Origin: an uncultured Clostridia bacterium
GTDB taxonomy: Bacteria > Bacillota > Clostridia > TANB77 > CAG-508
DNA length: 40,965 bases
Reading direction: 5' to 3'
Assembly: GCA_947630065.1 (NCBI GenBank)
Contig: CANRGE010000015.1
Location: forward strand, 1 to 40,965
The notes beneath the pieces were generated by a model. The model did no database searches. It was not told the origin of the DNA and saw only the letters and a list, made by a program, of their open reading frames with translations. This document shows, piece after piece, positions 25,130 through 34,985 of this stretch. Numbering within the stretch: the stretch's first letter is position 1; each line of letters starts with the position of its first letter. A program made the position numbers and the translations under genes.

Positions 25130-25381
25130 ATGGATGGAAAAATTGTTTCTTTTAATTCTAAGCGGGATGATTCAACAAGAAATATCCCTAGTGTTTTAAT
25201 AGGAACTATTTATCTTGATTTGTTAGTTTCTATTAAGGATAATGCTCTTTTATTTAAGCCATCTTACGAGTTAGAAGATGGACTTGATGATGAACTTATT
25301 GACACCTTTGCTAAAATGTTAAAACAACTTTTTCCAAATGCTATTGATCTACTTTTTGAAGGTTACAAGTCTGGTAAGTAA
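25130..25381 (+). CDS. small uncharacterised protein (83 residues)
   Basis: I do not recognise this protein. It is acidic and soluble, with a possible short beta segment (SVLIGTIYLDLLVSI, residues 21-35) and an acidic helix (ELEDGLDDELIDTFAKMLKQ). The gene looks real: near-consensus promoter, a very strong AAAGGAGGG 7 bases before the ATG, normal codon use for this genome and a terminator after it. It is divergent from the HNH gene. Confidence 0.8.
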   Translation: MDGKIVSFNSKRDDSTRNIPSVLIGTIYLDLLVSIKDNALLFKPSYELEDGLDDELIDTFAKMLKQLFPNAIDLLFEGYKSGK

Positions 25382-25417
25382 TACTCTTTATAGTTAATAA
25401 TATTAACTATATCTAAT

Positions 25418-25461
25418 AATCCCTTTCTCGAAAGAGTTTGGGATTTTCTTTTATATAAAAT
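25418..25461 (+). terminator. terminator of the 83-residue orphan gene
   Basis: AATCCC (25418-25423) pairs with GGGATT (25440-25445) around a smaller CTTT/AAAG hairpin, then TTTTCTTTTA. An extra AT-only inverted repeat TATAGTTAAT/ATTAACTATA lies just upstream at about 25389-25411. Confidence 0.65.
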
Positions 25462-25491
25462 ATTATTTTTAAAAATTCTAATATTAAAATA

Positions 25492-25591
25492 GCAGAGGAA
25501 TTAAAACTTGTTTTATATAAGGGAAAATAAAACCTAATTTTTATATAAATCTATCGGGCTATTATTGATAAAATTTATAATGTTCCTCTGC
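25492..25591. other. possible structured RNA or inverted-repeat unit
   Basis: GCAGAGGAA (25492-25500) and TTCCTCTGC (25583-25591) form a perfect 9-bp closing stem around ~80 bases, unusually G+C-rich for a stretch without a gene (25382-25715). The interior contains further short pairings and a GC-containing ATCGGGC island. The strand is undetermined: it could be the 3' leader of the orphan gene or lie downstream of spmB. Confidence 0.35.
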
Positions 25592-25715
25592 AAGATTAAA
25601 AACTATGTAATTTTATTTTTGGAAATTTTTTAAGAATTTAAATTTAGAATAAAATCTTTTTGATTAAAAACTTGTACACATTCTACAATAATAAATTTAA
25701 TCTGTCAACTATTAT

Positions 25716-26246
25716 TTAACCAAATAATAATTGACAAATTATTATAGATACCGTTATTCCTACAAAATCTGCAAGTAATGCTGCAGGAAGTACATATCTA
25801 GTTTTTTTTATTCCTATTGCACTTGTATATATTGCAATCGCATATAATGTTGTTTCTGTTGACCCCATTATACAAGAGGCTATAGTTCCTATTATATTAT
25901 CTACCCCATAATTTTTCATTATTTCACTTGCTATAGCCATAGAAGCACTTCCAGATATCGGTCTTATTGCTATAAGTGGCATAATTTCTGATGGTACTTT
26001 TAAAAAATTAGTAAGAGGGCTAATACATTTTATTATAAAATCTATTACTCCTGATGTTCTTAATAGTCCTATTGCTACAAATAATCCTACTAATGTTGGA
26101 AATATATTTACTACAACCTCTATTCCCTCCTTGGCTCCCTCTAAAAAGCTATCAAATACTTTATTTTTTTCTTTTACACCATACACTACTATTAATAGAA
26201 TTACCATTGGTATTGCTATAGATGATAAATAATTTACTATTTGCAT
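25716..26246 (-). CDS. spmB: spore maturation protein B
   Basis: 176 residues with four to five membrane segments. The nucleoside-recognition (Gate) domain signature is clear: VVVNIFPTLVGLFVAIGLLRTSG, MPLIAIRPISGSASMAI and GSTETTLYAIAIY. SpmB acts with SpmA in dehydrating the spore core. It follows spmA by 8 bases, the usual operon order. About 330 bases without a gene lie downstream. Confidence 0.95.
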   Translation of the reverse strand: MQIVNYLSSIAIPMVILLIVVYGVKEKNKVFDSFLEGAKEGIEVVVNIFPTLVGLFVAIGLLRTSGVIDFIIKCISPLTNFLKVPSEIMPLIAIRPISGSASMAIASEIMKNYGVDNIIGTIASCIMGSTETTLYAIAIYTSAIGIKKTRYVLPAALLADFVGITVSIIICQLLFG

Positions 26247-26254
26247 TATTCCTC

Positions 26255-26830
26255 CTAATATTTCTTACTTAATATTTTTGCCATTATAATTCCAGTAATA
26301 GCAGCACTTATTGTTGCAATCCACACTGGTACTATTATCATTGTACTATTTTGTGATTTTAACGATTCTCTTATTGCTATTACTGTAGTTGGTATTAGTT
26401 GGATTGAGGCTGTATTAATAACAATAAACATAGCCATTTCATCTGTTAATACAGATTTATTTGTATTATTTTTTTGCATAGTTTTCATTGCTTTTATTCC
26501 TAACGGAGTAGCTGCATTTCCTAATCCTAATATATTTGCTACCATATTCATTGATATTTCTTTATATACAGGATCATTTTTTTCTATTTTGGGAAATAAG
26601 ATTCTAATTACTGGGCTTAATAATTTGGTTAATCCTTCAATTAATGTAGTTTTTTGTGCTATTTTCATTATTCCACTCCACAATGTAATAGTTCCAAAAA
26701 ATGTTATAGCAACCTCTACTGCTGTAGAAGTTGACTCAAATATTGATGAATTTATTTGTTCTACTCTTCCTGTAAATATTGCATATATTATTGATATTAT
26801 TATAAATATTGGCCATACTATATTTAGCAT
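26255..26830 (-). CDS. spmA: spore maturation protein A
   Basis: 191 residues with four membrane segments and the SpmA-type Gate domain: FFGTITLWSGIMKIAQKTTL (about 44-63), NMVANILGLGNAATPLG and FIVINTASIQLIPTTVIA. AGGAGG sits 4 bases before the ATG. With spmB it indicates an endospore-forming organism. In Bacillus the pair follows dacB; no such gene precedes it here. Confidence 0.95.
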   Translation of the reverse strand: MLNIVWPIFIIISIIYAIFTGRVEQINSSIFESTSTAVEVAITFFGTITLWSGIMKIAQKTTLIEGLTKLLSPVIRILFPKIEKNDPVYKEISMNMVANILGLGNAATPLGIKAMKTMQKNNTNKSVLTDEMAMFIVINTASIQLIPTTVIAIRESLKSQNSTMIIVPVWIATISAAITGIIMAKILSKKY

Positions 26831-26905
26831 TTTTCCTCCTAATTTATGTTTTATTAATATTATTCATTTTTTTTATAAAAAGACCTATAAAAAGTTAATT
26901 TTCAA

Positions 26906-26935
26906 TTGACTAATTAGCCTAATTTGTGATATGAT
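26906..26935 (+). promoter_or_regulatory. candidate promoter of the AbrB-type gene
   Basis: TTGACT (26906-26911), 18 bases, TATGAT (26930-26935), leaving an untranslated leader of about 50 bases before ATG 26992. Confidence 0.6.
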
Positions 26936-26991
26936 AATATATGTAATTTGTCGAATTTTGTAAAAAGATTTGAATATATAGGAGGGATTTT

Positions 26992-27258
26992 ATGATAAAA
27001 TCAACAGGTATAATAAGGAAAGTTGATGAACTTGGAAGAGTAGTCATTCCTATTGAGCTTAGAAATAAACTTAATATTTTTGAGAAAGATCCTATAGAAA
27101 TTTTTGTTGATGGTTCTTCTATTATTTTAAAAAAATATGAACCAAATTGTGTTTTTTGTGGCACTACAAAAAAATTAGTTTCTTTTAATGATAAGTTAAT
27201 ATGTAAAAAATGTGCAGAAAAAATAAATAAGTTAGCTGAAAAAGTTGATGAACAATAA
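26992..27258 (+). CDS. abrB: AbrB/SpoVT-family transcriptional regulator with zinc ribbon
   Basis: 88 residues. The swapped-hairpin AbrB DNA-binding domain fills 1-50 (GIIRKVDELGRVVIPIELR, GSSIILKKYE). A C-terminal zinc ribbon uses Cys53, Cys56, Cys71 and Cys74 (CVFCG ... CKKC), an arrangement common in Clostridia. AbrB represses transition-state and sporulation genes in Bacillus. It converges on rsmI and the yabB-type methyltransferase, the same neighbourhood as in Bacillus subtilis, which supports orthology. GGAGGG lies 6-7 bases before the ATG. Confidence 0.93.
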   Translation: MIKSTGIIRKVDELGRVVIPIELRNKLNIFEKDPIEIFVDGSSIILKKYEPNCVFCGTTKKLVSFNDKLICKKCAEKINKLAEKVDEQ

Positions 27259-27264
27259 TATACA

Positions 27265-27300
27265 AAAAAATACATAGTATATTTTACTATGTATTTTTTA
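27265..27300. terminator. bidirectional terminator between abrB and rsmI
   Basis: Fifteen-base arms AAAAAATACATAGTA (27265-27279) and TACTATGTATTTTTT (27285-27299) are perfect inverted repeats around a 5-base loop, giving a T run on either strand. Confidence 0.9.
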
Positions 27301-28125
27301 TATAAATTCTTTATATATCTCGTTTTTGCTTACATTTCTATCTTTGGCTATTTTTTTAATTATATCCTTTTTTTCTAGTCCTTGCTTTTCATAATATTCA
27401 TAATGTTCTTTTATTGTTAATGAATTTATTTCTTCTTTTTCTTTATCTAAAGTGCTTTTTTGTGCTCCTTGTATTAATATTACATATTCCCCTTTTGGCT
27501 CATTTAATCTATCTATTAATTCTTCCGCTGTTCCTTTTATATAGCTTTCATGTATTTTTGTTAATTCTTTTGCTAAAATTATAGTCCTATTTTTTGTTAT
27601 TTCTTTTAAATCTTCTAATGTTTTTATAATTTTGTGTGGTGCTTCATATAAAATTATAGTTTTAGTTTCATTTTTAATTTCTTCTAATTTTTCTTTTCTA
27701 TTTTTTTTATTTAATGGTAAAAATCCAATAAATGCAAATTCTTTTGCATCAAGCCCAGATGCTATTAATGCTGTTATTAATGCACATGCTCCTGGAATTG
27801 GAGTTACTTTTATTTCATTTTCTAAAGCTACTTTTACAACTTCTCCACCCGGATCAGATATTACTGGAGTTCCTGCATCTGATACAAGAGCTATATTTTT
27901 TCCATCTAATAGTTTGTTTATTAAATCTTCTGTTTTTATATCTTCATTGTGTCGATGATAGCTTATTAATGGTTTTGATATGTTTAAATGATTTAGTAAT
28001 TTTAATGTATGTCTTGTATCTTCTGCTGCTATTATATCTACATAATTTAATACTTTTATTGCTCTTAAAGTTATATCTTCTAGGTTTCCTATTGGAGTTG
28101 CTACAATAAATAATTCTCCCTTCAT
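27298..28125 (-). CDS. rsmI: 16S rRNA (cytidine1402-2'-O)-methyltransferase
   Basis: 275 residues. Tetrapyrrole-methylase fold with the RsmI signatures FIVATPIGNLEDITLRA (6-22), IIAAEDTRHT (31-40), SDAGTPVISDPG (about 79-90) and IPGACALITALIASG. It uses S-adenosylmethionine to 2'-O-methylate C1402 in the ribosomal decoding centre. ATG 28125 is chosen over an earlier ATG at 28191 because AAGGAG lies 7 bases before it and the protein then begins MKGELFIVATP as in its homologues. The start lies one base after the stop of the upstream methyltransferase gene, so the two are co-translated. Confidence 0.95.
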   Translation of the reverse strand: MKGELFIVATPIGNLEDITLRAIKVLNYVDIIAAEDTRHTLKLLNHLNISKPLISYHRHNEDIKTEDLINKLLDGKNIALVSDAGTPVISDPGGEVVKVALENEIKVTPIPGACALITALIASGLDAKEFAFIGFLPLNKKNRKEKLEEIKNETKTIILYEAPHKIIKTLEDLKEITKNRTIILAKELTKIHESYIKGTAEELIDRLNEPKGEYVILIQGAQKSTLDKEKEEINSLTIKEHYEYYEKQGLEKKDIIKKIAKDRNVSKNEIYKEFI

Positions 28126-28126
28126 T

Positions 28127-28873
28127 CTACTTCTCCTTATTATAAATTTCCAATATTTCATCAGTATAATTTTGTTCTTCGTTATATACATACATAGGTC
28201 TTTCTATTTTCAAAAATGGTTTTGCACCTTTTACTGATTTAATTAATATCATATTAGCTTCTTGTCCTTCTTTTGAATGTACAAATCTTATTTTTTTTGG
28301 CTCTAATTTATATTTTCTTAAGTTTTCTATAATATCTGCTAGTCTTTCAGGTCTATGTACCATATAGAAGGCTCCATTATTTTTTAAAAGTTTTGAAGCT
28401 ATACTAATAAAATCTTCTAATGTTGCTTCTACTTCGTGCCTTGAAATCAATCTTTTTCTGTTTTCATTTGTGATTCCAGTATTTAATTTTTTATAAGGTG
28501 GATTAGTAATAACAGCATCATAAGAATTATAATTAATATAGTCTTTTATATTTTTTATATTATCATTTATTATTTTAATTTTTTCTTCTAATTTATTTAA
28601 TTTTATACTTCTTTTCGCCATATCTGCAACTTCTTTTTGTATTTCAACACCTATAATTTTGTTAATTTCCGTTTTTTTACATAGTAATAATGATATTATT
28701 CCTGTTCCTGTACCCAAATCAATAACATTTGCACCTTTTTTTATTTCCTTTGCAAAATCAGTAATTAGTACACTATCAATTCCAAAACAAAATCCATCTT
28801 TATTTTGTATTATTTTTAATCCTTTATATTGCAAATCATCTATTCTTTCATTTTCTTTTAAAATATTTTCCAT
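28127..28873 (-). CDS. TrmN6/YabB-like N6-adenine methyltransferase
   Basis: 248 residues. SAM-binding motif I is VIDLGTGTGIIS (50-61) and the catalytic NPPY lies at 124-127, as in TrmN6 (YfiC), which makes m6A37 in tRNA1(Val), and Bacillus YabB. GFCFGIDSVLITDF near the N-terminus is a further family mark. It lies directly upstream of rsmI, as yabB does near yabC in Bacillus. The target RNA in Firmicutes is inferred from the family. Confidence 0.92.
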   Translation of the reverse strand: MENILKENERIDDLQYKGLKIIQNKDGFCFGIDSVLITDFAKEIKKGANVIDLGTGTGIISLLLCKKTEINKIIGVEIQKEVADMAKRSIKLNKLEEKIKIINDNIKNIKDYINYNSYDAVITNPPYKKLNTGITNENRKRLISRHEVEATLEDFISIASKLLKNNGAFYMVHRPERLADIIENLRKYKLEPKKIRFVHSKEGQEANMILIKSVKGAKPFLKIERPMYVYNEEQNYTDEILEIYNKEK

Positions 28874-28967
28874 AATACCTCTTCACTTTTTTATTTGGTA
28901 TATCATATTATATATTAAATTTTATTTATTTGCAATTTTGTACAATATTTTATGGAGGTTCTTTATT

Positions 28968-29117
28968 ATGAATAGATTAAATAATAATTGTAATCAATGT
29001 AATTTAGCAAAAAGAAAAGAGAACACTCTTTGTTCTCTTCAACAAGTTGAAAATTTTTTATGTAATTTTACTAAGTTTATAAAAACTATAAAAATTTATA
29101 ATTTTTTTAAAAACTAG
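28968..29117 (+). CDS. 49-residue Cys-containing microprotein
   Basis: MNRLNNNCNQCNLAKRKENT and onward, ending KIYNFFKN. I do not recognise it. It is basic, with CxxC (Cys8, Cys11) plus Cys22 and Cys32, and has no signal or membrane segment. A strong TATGGAGG 7 bases before ATG 28968 and a TACAAT at 28941-28946 support expression. The -35 is weak. A hairpin AAGAGAACA/TGTTCTCTT lies inside the coding region. Its stop overlaps the end of the convergent GerMN gene by 4 bases. A longer in-frame ORF starting at 28659 runs antisense to the methyltransferase gene and is not credible. Confidence 0.6.
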   Translation: MNRLNNNCNQCNLAKRKENTLCSLQQVENFLCNFTKFIKTIKIYNFFKN

Positions 29118-29671
29118 TCCTTTTTTACAAATACTTCTGTAAATGTAATCATATTATCGCTAAACCCTTTATTTTCTTCTCCATCAATTAGTATTTTTAT
29201 TCCATTTATTTCATTCAACTGTGTTAATGTATTAACTATTGAATAAATTGTTGCGCTCTCTTCTTCAGCTCCTCCTTTATGATTTTCTATAAATTCTTTT
29301 GAAAAATTTATAATTGCAATATTATTTTTTACTTCTACATTTTTAACTTTTGTCCCTTCTGCTAAAGTTTTTGTTAAGTTTTCGTCATTTGGACCTTCTA
29401 ATAGTAAATTTATTAATTTTATGTATGGTTCTTTAGATAATTCCTTTACATCTATACTTCTCGATTCTGGTACTAATGTATTATTTTCTTTATTCTTAAA
29501 ATATAATGATACTGTGGTCTGTCTTAATTGTTCTTGTGTTATTTCTTGTTGAGGTGTATATTCTTCAATCTTTTCTTCAACATTTTGAGGTAAATTTACA
29601 CCTATTATATAAATAACACATAGTAATATAGCAATTACAATTACTATTAATACAATTTTTTTGGTTTTCAT
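29114..29671 (-). CDS. GerMN domain protein
   Basis: 185 residues. A membrane segment (about 5-24) is followed by a GerMN domain: VSLYFKNKENNTLVPESRSI, EPYIKLINLLLEGPNDENL, then VEVKNNIAIINFSKEF and TIYSIVNTLTQLNEI. The full set of GerM-type beta-alpha elements is present once; GerM of Bacillus has two. Such domains appear in sporulation and germination proteins and some lipoproteins. ATG 29671 is chosen over 29689 because GAGGAG lies 8 bases before it. The gene is divergent from the giant activase gene. Confidence 0.88.
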   Translation of the reverse strand: MKTKKIVLIVIVIAILLCVIYIIGVNLPQNVEEKIEEYTPQQEITQEQLRQTTVSLYFKNKENNTLVPESRSIDVKELSKEPYIKLINLLLEGPNDENLTKTLAEGTKVKNVEVKNNIAIINFSKEFIENHKGGAEEESATIYSIVNTLTQLNEINGIKILIDGEENKGFSDNMITFTEVFVKKD

Positions 29672-29833
29672 TTTATCATCTCCTCTCATTTTAAATTTCT
29701 ATTACATAACAAATTTATTTATTATTGCTATCTAATAATATTACAGACAAGTTATATTTAGAACTATATTAATATACATTTTATTATTTACGTATTTTTC
29801 TTGCATCCGTAAGCTTTTTTCCAGTATTATCAT

Positions 29834-29862
29834 TTGACAAAATGCGTTTTTTTGTATAAAAT
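29834..29862 (+). promoter_or_regulatory. sigma-A promoter of the activase fusion gene
   Basis: TTGACA (29834-29839), 17 bases, TAAAAT (29857-29862), 48 bases before ATG 29911. Confidence 0.75.
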
Positions 29863-29910
29863 AATTAGTAACGATTTATTATGACTTATGGTCAAAGATT
29901 GGAGGATTTT

Positions 29911-32900
29911 ATGAGTAATTTACTTCATGTTGGTTTAGATGTTGGTTCTACAACTGTAAAAGTTGTTGTATTAAATGAAAATTTAGAAGTAATTAATCAA
30001 TCATATAGAAGGCATTTTTCAGATACGAAAAATACTGTTTGCGAAGTTCTCACAGAACTTACCGTTAATTATCCATTAAATACTTTCACTATTGCACTTA
30101 CAGGTTCTGGTGCTATGAGTGCAGCTAATTTCTTAGATTTACCTTTTATTCAAGAAGTTGTTTCTTGTAAAAGAGCTGTTGAAAAATATATACCTAATAC
30201 AGATGTAGTTATTGAACTAGGTGGAGAAGATGCAAAAATTATTTATTTTGATAAGTTTATAGAACAACGTATGAATGGTACATGTGCTGGTGGTACAGGA
30301 GCATTTATAGATCAAATGGCATCATTATTACATACAGATACTGATGGATTAAATGAACTTGCAAAAAATTATTCTACTATTTATCCTATCGCATCTCGTT
30401 GTGGAGTTTTCGCTAAAACAGACATTCAACCTTTGTTAAATGAAGGTGCTGCTAAAGAAGATATAGCTGCTTCAATTTTTCAAGCTGTTGTAAATCAAAC
30501 AATTAGCGGACTTGCATGTGGAAGACCAATAAGAGGCACTGTTGCATTTTTAGGAGGTCCATTAAATTATTTATCAGAATTAAGAAAACGTTTTATAGAA
30601 ACTTTAAATTTAACACCAGAAACTACAATTGTTCCTGAAGAAGCTCATTTATTAGTTGCTAAAGGTGCAGCATTAGATTCAATTAATGCAAATCCTATTT
30701 CTGTAGAAAAATTAAAAAGTAAAATAGAAGTTTTAAAAGTTTCGCAAGATACTGCTACAATGCCTTTAAAACCTTTATTTACAATTGATGCTGAATATGA
30801 CGAATTTAAACAAAGACATGCAAGAAATAAAGTAAAAAGAGCAGAATTAGATACATATACTGGTGATTGTTTTATTGGAATTGATGCTGGTTCTACTACC
30901 ACAAAACTAGTATTAATCTCTAGAGACGGTTCTTTATTATATTCTGATTATGGAAGTAATGAAGGAAATCCTTTAAATAGTGTTATTACTATGTTAAAAA
31001 AATTGTATAATGTATTACCAGAAAAAGCTATAATTCGTTATAGTGGTGTTACTGGTTATGGAGAAAAATTAATTCAAACTGCATTGAATGTAGATTTAAA
31101 TGAAATAGAAACAATTGCACACTATACAGCTGCAAAAGAATTTATGCCTAATGTTACAAGTATTGTAGATATTGGCGGTCAAGATATGAAATATATCAAA
31201 ATAAAAAATGGTGTAATTGATAATATAATGCTTAATGAAGCTTGTTCTTCTGGTTGTGGTTCATTTATAGAAACTTTTGCAAAAAGTTTAAATTTATCTA
31301 TTAATGAATTTGTTGAAGAAGCTATTACTGCTAGACGCCCTGTTGACTTGGGTTCAAGATGTACAGTTTTCATGAATTCAAAAATAAAACAGGCTCAAAA
31401 AGAAGGATATGAAGTTGGAGATATATCTGCTGGTTTATCTTATTCTGTTATAAAAAATGCAATTCAAAAAGTTATGAAAGTAAGAGATACAAAAACACTT
31501 GGAAAATATATAGTAGTTCAAGGTGGTACTTTTTATAATGATGCTGTACTTCGTGCTTTTGAATTAATTGTTGGAAAAAATGTAGTTCGTCCTGACATTT
31601 CTGGATTAATGGGAGCATATGGTGTAGCATTACTTGCTAAAGAACAATTTGAAGCAAATTTAGACATGGAATATACTTCTAAAATATCAAAATTAGATTC
31701 TTTATCAAATTTAGATATTCAAATTACACATACAAGATGTAATGGATGTGAAAACCATTGCCTACTAACAATAAATACATTCAATAATGGAAAAAAATAT
31801 ATATCTGGAAATCGTTGTGAACGTGGCGCAGGAATCGTATCAAATAACACTCAATTACCAAATTTAGTTAAATATAAATATGAAAGAATATTTAATTACA
31901 CACCATTAGATGAAAAAGAAGCAACACGTGGAACAATTGGTATACCTAGAGTATTAAATATGTATGAAGATTATCCTTTCTGGTTCACATTCTTTACTAA
32001 TTTAGGATTTAGAGTAATATTATCTGAAAATAGTAATAGAAAAACTTATGAAAAAGGTATAGAATCAATGCCTTCTGAATCTGTATGTTATCCTGCAAAA
32101 TTAGCACATGGGCATATTATTAGTTTGATTAAACAAGGAATTAATACTATATTTTATCCTTGTATTCCATATTCTCGAAAAGAATATGAAAAAGCAGATA
32201 ATCATTATAATTGCCCTATAGTTATTTCTTACTCAGAAGTTTTAAAAAATAATATAGAAGAATTAAATAATAAAAATATAAAATTCTTAAATCCTTTCTT
32301 ACCATTTGATGCAAAAAATTTAGCAACTAGAATTTTAGAATTACAAGAATTTAATGAATTTAATTTTACAAAAAAAGAATTAATAGAAGCTGCAAAAAAA
32401 GCAGAAGAAGAATATCAAAATGTTCGTAATGATATACATCAAAAGGGAAAAGAAACATTAGAATATATACAAAAGAATAACTTAAAAGGTATTGTATTAG
32501 CAGGAAGACCTTATCATATAGACCCTGAAATTAATCATGGTATAGATACCTTAATAACAAGTTTAGGTTTATGTGTTTTAACAGAAGATAGTATAGCAAA
32601 CCTTACGGAAGTAAAGCGTCCGCTTAGAGTCGTTGACCAATGGATGTTTCATGCAAGATTATATGCAGCTGCTGAATTTGTTGGAAAACACGCTAATCTT
32701 GAACTTGTTCAATTAAACTCTTTTGGATGTGGTATAGATGCAGTTACTACTGATCAAGTAGAAGAAATATTATCAAGTTATGAAAAAATGTATACTTTAA
32801 TAAAAATAGATGAAGTTAATAATTTAGGTGCAGTTAGAATTCGTATTCGTTCACTACTTGCAAGTATGGAAAAAAGGTTATCTAAAAAGCAAGACGAAAT

Positions 32901-34224
32901 GAAAAAAGGAGATTATGAAGTTAATAAAATTCCTTTCACAAAAGATATGAAGAAGAATTATACAATTCTAATTCCTCAAATGGCTCCTATTCATTTTGAA
33001 CTAATAGAAGCTGCCGTAAAGGCATCAGGTTATAATGTTGAATTGCTAAAAGAATGTACACCACATACTGTTGAAGTCGGATTAAAATATGTTAATAATG
33101 ATGCATGTTATCCATCTATTCTTACTACTGGTCAAATGATAGAAGCTCTAGAATCTGGAAAATATGATGTTAATAAAACTGCATTAATTATGTCTCAAAC
33201 TGGTGGCGGTTGTAGAGCAACAAACTATATTGGCTTTATCCGTAAGGCTTTAAAGGATGCTGGTTTTAGTCAAGTACCTGTTATTTCATTTAATGTTGTA
33301 GGTATGGAAAAAAATCCAGGTTTTAAAATTACAATTCCTTTAATAGAAAGATTACTAAAATCAGTTCTATATGGTGATTTACTTCAAAAAATGTTAACCA
33401 AAAATAGAGCTTATGAAATAAACAAAGGTGAAACACAAAAATTATATGATACTTGGATGGAAAAATGTAAAAAGCTATCTGCAAAATCTACTAATAAAGA
33501 ATTTAAACAAAGTATTTATGATATTGTTAATGATTTCGAAAAAATAAAATTAGATAAAACAATTGTAAAACCAAAAGTTGGTATAGTTGGTGAAGTCCTT
33601 ATAAAATATCATCCATTTGGAAATAACTTTGTAGTTGATATTTTAGAAAAAGAAGGTGCAGAAGTTATCTTACCAGATTTTATGGGATTTATAAAATTTA
33701 TAGCAACTCATAAAATAACCTTCAATTCATTATTAAAAACAGATAAAACAAAAGCAAAAATATTTAAAATGGCAATAAAATTAATAGATATTTTAGAAAA
33801 AGATATAATAATAGCACTATCATCATCAAAAAAAGGATATTTATTACCTTGTGATATATGGCATTTAGAATCAAAAGTAAAAGATGTATTATCTATAGGA
33901 AATCAAACTGGTGAAGGTTGGTTCTTAACAGCAGAAATGATTGAATATATTGAAAACGGTATTCCTAATATTATTTGTGTTCAACCATTTGCCTGCCTTC
34001 CTAATCATGTTGTAGGAAAAGGAGTTATAAAAACAATTCGTTCTAAATATCCTGAAGCAAATATTTCTCCAGTTGATTATGACCCTGGTGCTAGTCAAGC
34101 AAATCAAACAAACAGAATAAAATTGTTAATGACTGTAGCAAAAGATAACTTAGAAAATAGTAAAGATAAAAATAATCAACAAGAACCTGAGCACCAAAAA
34201 GATCTAGCATTTTCTAACAGCTAA
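29911..34224 (+). CDS. giant 2-hydroxyacyl-CoA dehydratase activase fusion (BadF x2 + DUF2229 + HgdB-like)
   Basis: 1437 residues. Two BadF/BadG/BcrA/BcrD ATPase domains follow each other. The first has [11 protein letters not shown] (9-19), LGGEDAKII and [13 protein letters not shown]. The second has [11 protein letters not shown] (about 325-335), IGGQDMKYI and [13 protein letters not shown]. The cysteines correspond to those binding a [4Fe-4S] cluster between activator subunits. A CxxCxxxC segment (about 608) leads into DUF2229 ([29 protein letters not shown]), and a further HgdB-like part holds [14 protein letters not shown] and [14 protein letters not shown]. Classical activators use ATP to inject an electron into 2-hydroxyacyl-CoA dehydratases. 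The role of these giant fusions, frequent in Clostridia, is not established. ATG 29911 has TTGGAGG 6 bases upstream; an ATG at 29881 lacks this. Single gene. Confidence 0.9.
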   Translation: MSNLLHVGLDVGSTTVKVVVLNENLEVINQSYRRHFSDTKNTVCEVLTELTVNYPLNTFTIALTGSGAMSAANFLDLPFIQEVVSCKRAVEKYIPNTDVVIELGGEDAKIIYFDKFIEQRMNGTCAGGTGAFIDQMASLLHTDTDGLNELAKNYSTIYPIASRCGVFAKTDIQPLLNEGAAKEDIAASIFQAVVNQTISGLACGRPIRGTVAFLGGPLNYLSELRKRFIETLNLTPETTIVPEEAHLLVAKGAALDSINANPISVEKLKSKIEVLKVSQDTATMPLKPLFTIDAEYDEFKQRHARNKVKRAELDTYTGDCFIGIDAGSTTTKLVLISRDGSLLYSDYGSNEGNPLNSVITMLKKLYNVLPEKAIIRYSGVTGYGEKLIQTALNVDLNEIETIAHYTAAKEFMPNVTSIVDIGGQDMKYIKIKNGVIDNIMLNEACSSGCGSFIETFAKSLNLSINEFVEEAITARRPVDLGSRCTVFMNSKIKQAQKEGYEVGDISAGLSYSVIKNAIQKVMKVRDTKTLGKYIVVQGGTFYNDAVLRAFELIVGKNVVRPDISGLMGAYGVALLAKEQFEANLDMEYTSKISKLDSLSNLDIQITHTRCNGCENHCLLTINTFNNGKKYISGNRCERGAGIVSNNTQLPNLVKYKYERIFNYTPLDEKEATRGTIGIPRVLNMYEDYPFWFTFFTNLGFRVILSENSNRKTYEKGIESMPSESVCYPAKLAHGHIISLIKQGINTIFYPCIPYSRKEYEKADNHYNCPIVISYSEVLKNNIEELNNKNIKFLNPFLPFDAKNLATRILELQEFNEFNFTKKELIEAAKKAEEEYQNVRNDIHQKGKETLEYIQKNNLKGIVLAGRPYHIDPEINHGIDTLITSLGLCVLTEDSIANLTEVKRPLRVVDQWMFHARLYAAAEFVGKHANLELVQLNSFGCGIDAVTTDQVEEILSSYEKMYTLIKIDEVNNLGAVRIRIRSLLASMEKRLSKKQDEMKKGDYEVNKIPFTKDMKKNYTILIPQMAPIHFELIEAAVKASGYNVELLKECTPHTVEVGLKYVNNDACYPSILTTGQMIEALESGKYDVNKTALIMSQTGGGCRATNYIGFIRKALKDAGFSQVPVISFNVVGMEKNPGFKITIPLIERLLKSVLYGDLLQKMLTKNRAYEINKGETQKLYDTWMEKCKKLSAKSTNKEFKQSIYDIVNDFEKIKLDKTIVKPKVGIVGEVLIKYHPFGNNFVVDILEKEGAEVILPDFMGFIKFIATHKITFNSLLKTDKTKAKIFKMAIKLIDILEKDIIIALSSSKKGYLLPCDIWHLESKVKDVLSIGNQTGEGWFLTAEMIEYIENGIPNIICVQPFACLPNHVVGKGVIKTIRSKYPEANISPVDYDPGASQANQTNRIKLLMTVAKDNLENSKDKNNQQEPEHQKDLAFSNS

Positions 34225-34243
34225 TTCATATTAAATAATATAT

Positions 34244-34286
34244 AAGAGTATAAAATAAGACCGAACTTTTTTATACTCTTTTTATT
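34244..34286 (+). terminator. terminator of the activase fusion gene
   Basis: AAGAGTATAAAA (34244-34255) pairs with TTTTATACTCTT (34269-34280), followed by TTTTATT. Confidence 0.85.
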
Positions 34287-34836
34287 ACATTCTAAATATT
34301 CCTTGCCTTTTAGACCTATTTTTAAATTAATTTTATTGTACTTTATAGCATTTATTTATTATTAGGCTGTATTCAGCTTGTTTTCAACTATTCAATCACT
34401 GTACATAATCTTGAATTTATTTTGTTTTATTTATTGACAATATCTTAGAATTTTTTTATATCAATTTAATTTTTATTTATTTTTAAATATTAACTTTTAT
34501 ATTTCTGCTTTAAACTTTTTAACAGATATTTTTAAAATTATAATTATAATTTTTTTGTATTCTCTTTTTATTCAATTTTAAATTTGTATTTTTTATTTTT
34601 AAATTTACTATATCATATTTTTATACATTACATTATTTAAAATTTGTCATTCTGTACATATTTTTTTATATTTATTTGAATATATTTTTTTATTCTTAAA
34701 TTTTTTTCATTAATTTTCTCATTTAATCTAATTAACATTTTTATAAAAATTTGTTGCATCTTATTGGTAGATTTTTTTATATTTTGTTATATGTTTTTTT
34801 TAATAATAATTTTATTTTTATATAATTTTTTTAGTA

Positions 34837-34914
34837 AAAAAAAGATGTATTTATTTATAAATAAAAATATGGTATAAAAATCCTCAAAAAAATTCCATAA
34901 ATACATCTTTTTTT
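34837..34914. repeat. long inverted repeat (18-bp arms)
   Basis: Arms 34837-34854 and 34897-34914 are exact reverse complements (core GATGTATTTAT/ATAAATACATC flanked by seven A / seven T) with a 42-base loop. It resembles a terminator with an oversized loop or a small mobile-element end pair. Confidence 0.75.
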
Positions 34915-34985
34915 CTCTATATTTTTTTTATTTTTAATATTTTTTATTCATTTTTTATATACATATATTATTTATTAAAAAAAAA

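Noticed and set aside
28659..28967. N-terminal extension of the CxxC microprotein as a 152-residue protein
   Set aside because: The extension runs antisense through the start of the YabB-like methyltransferase gene and its composition is that of a shadow frame. GGAGG supports the ATG at 28968.
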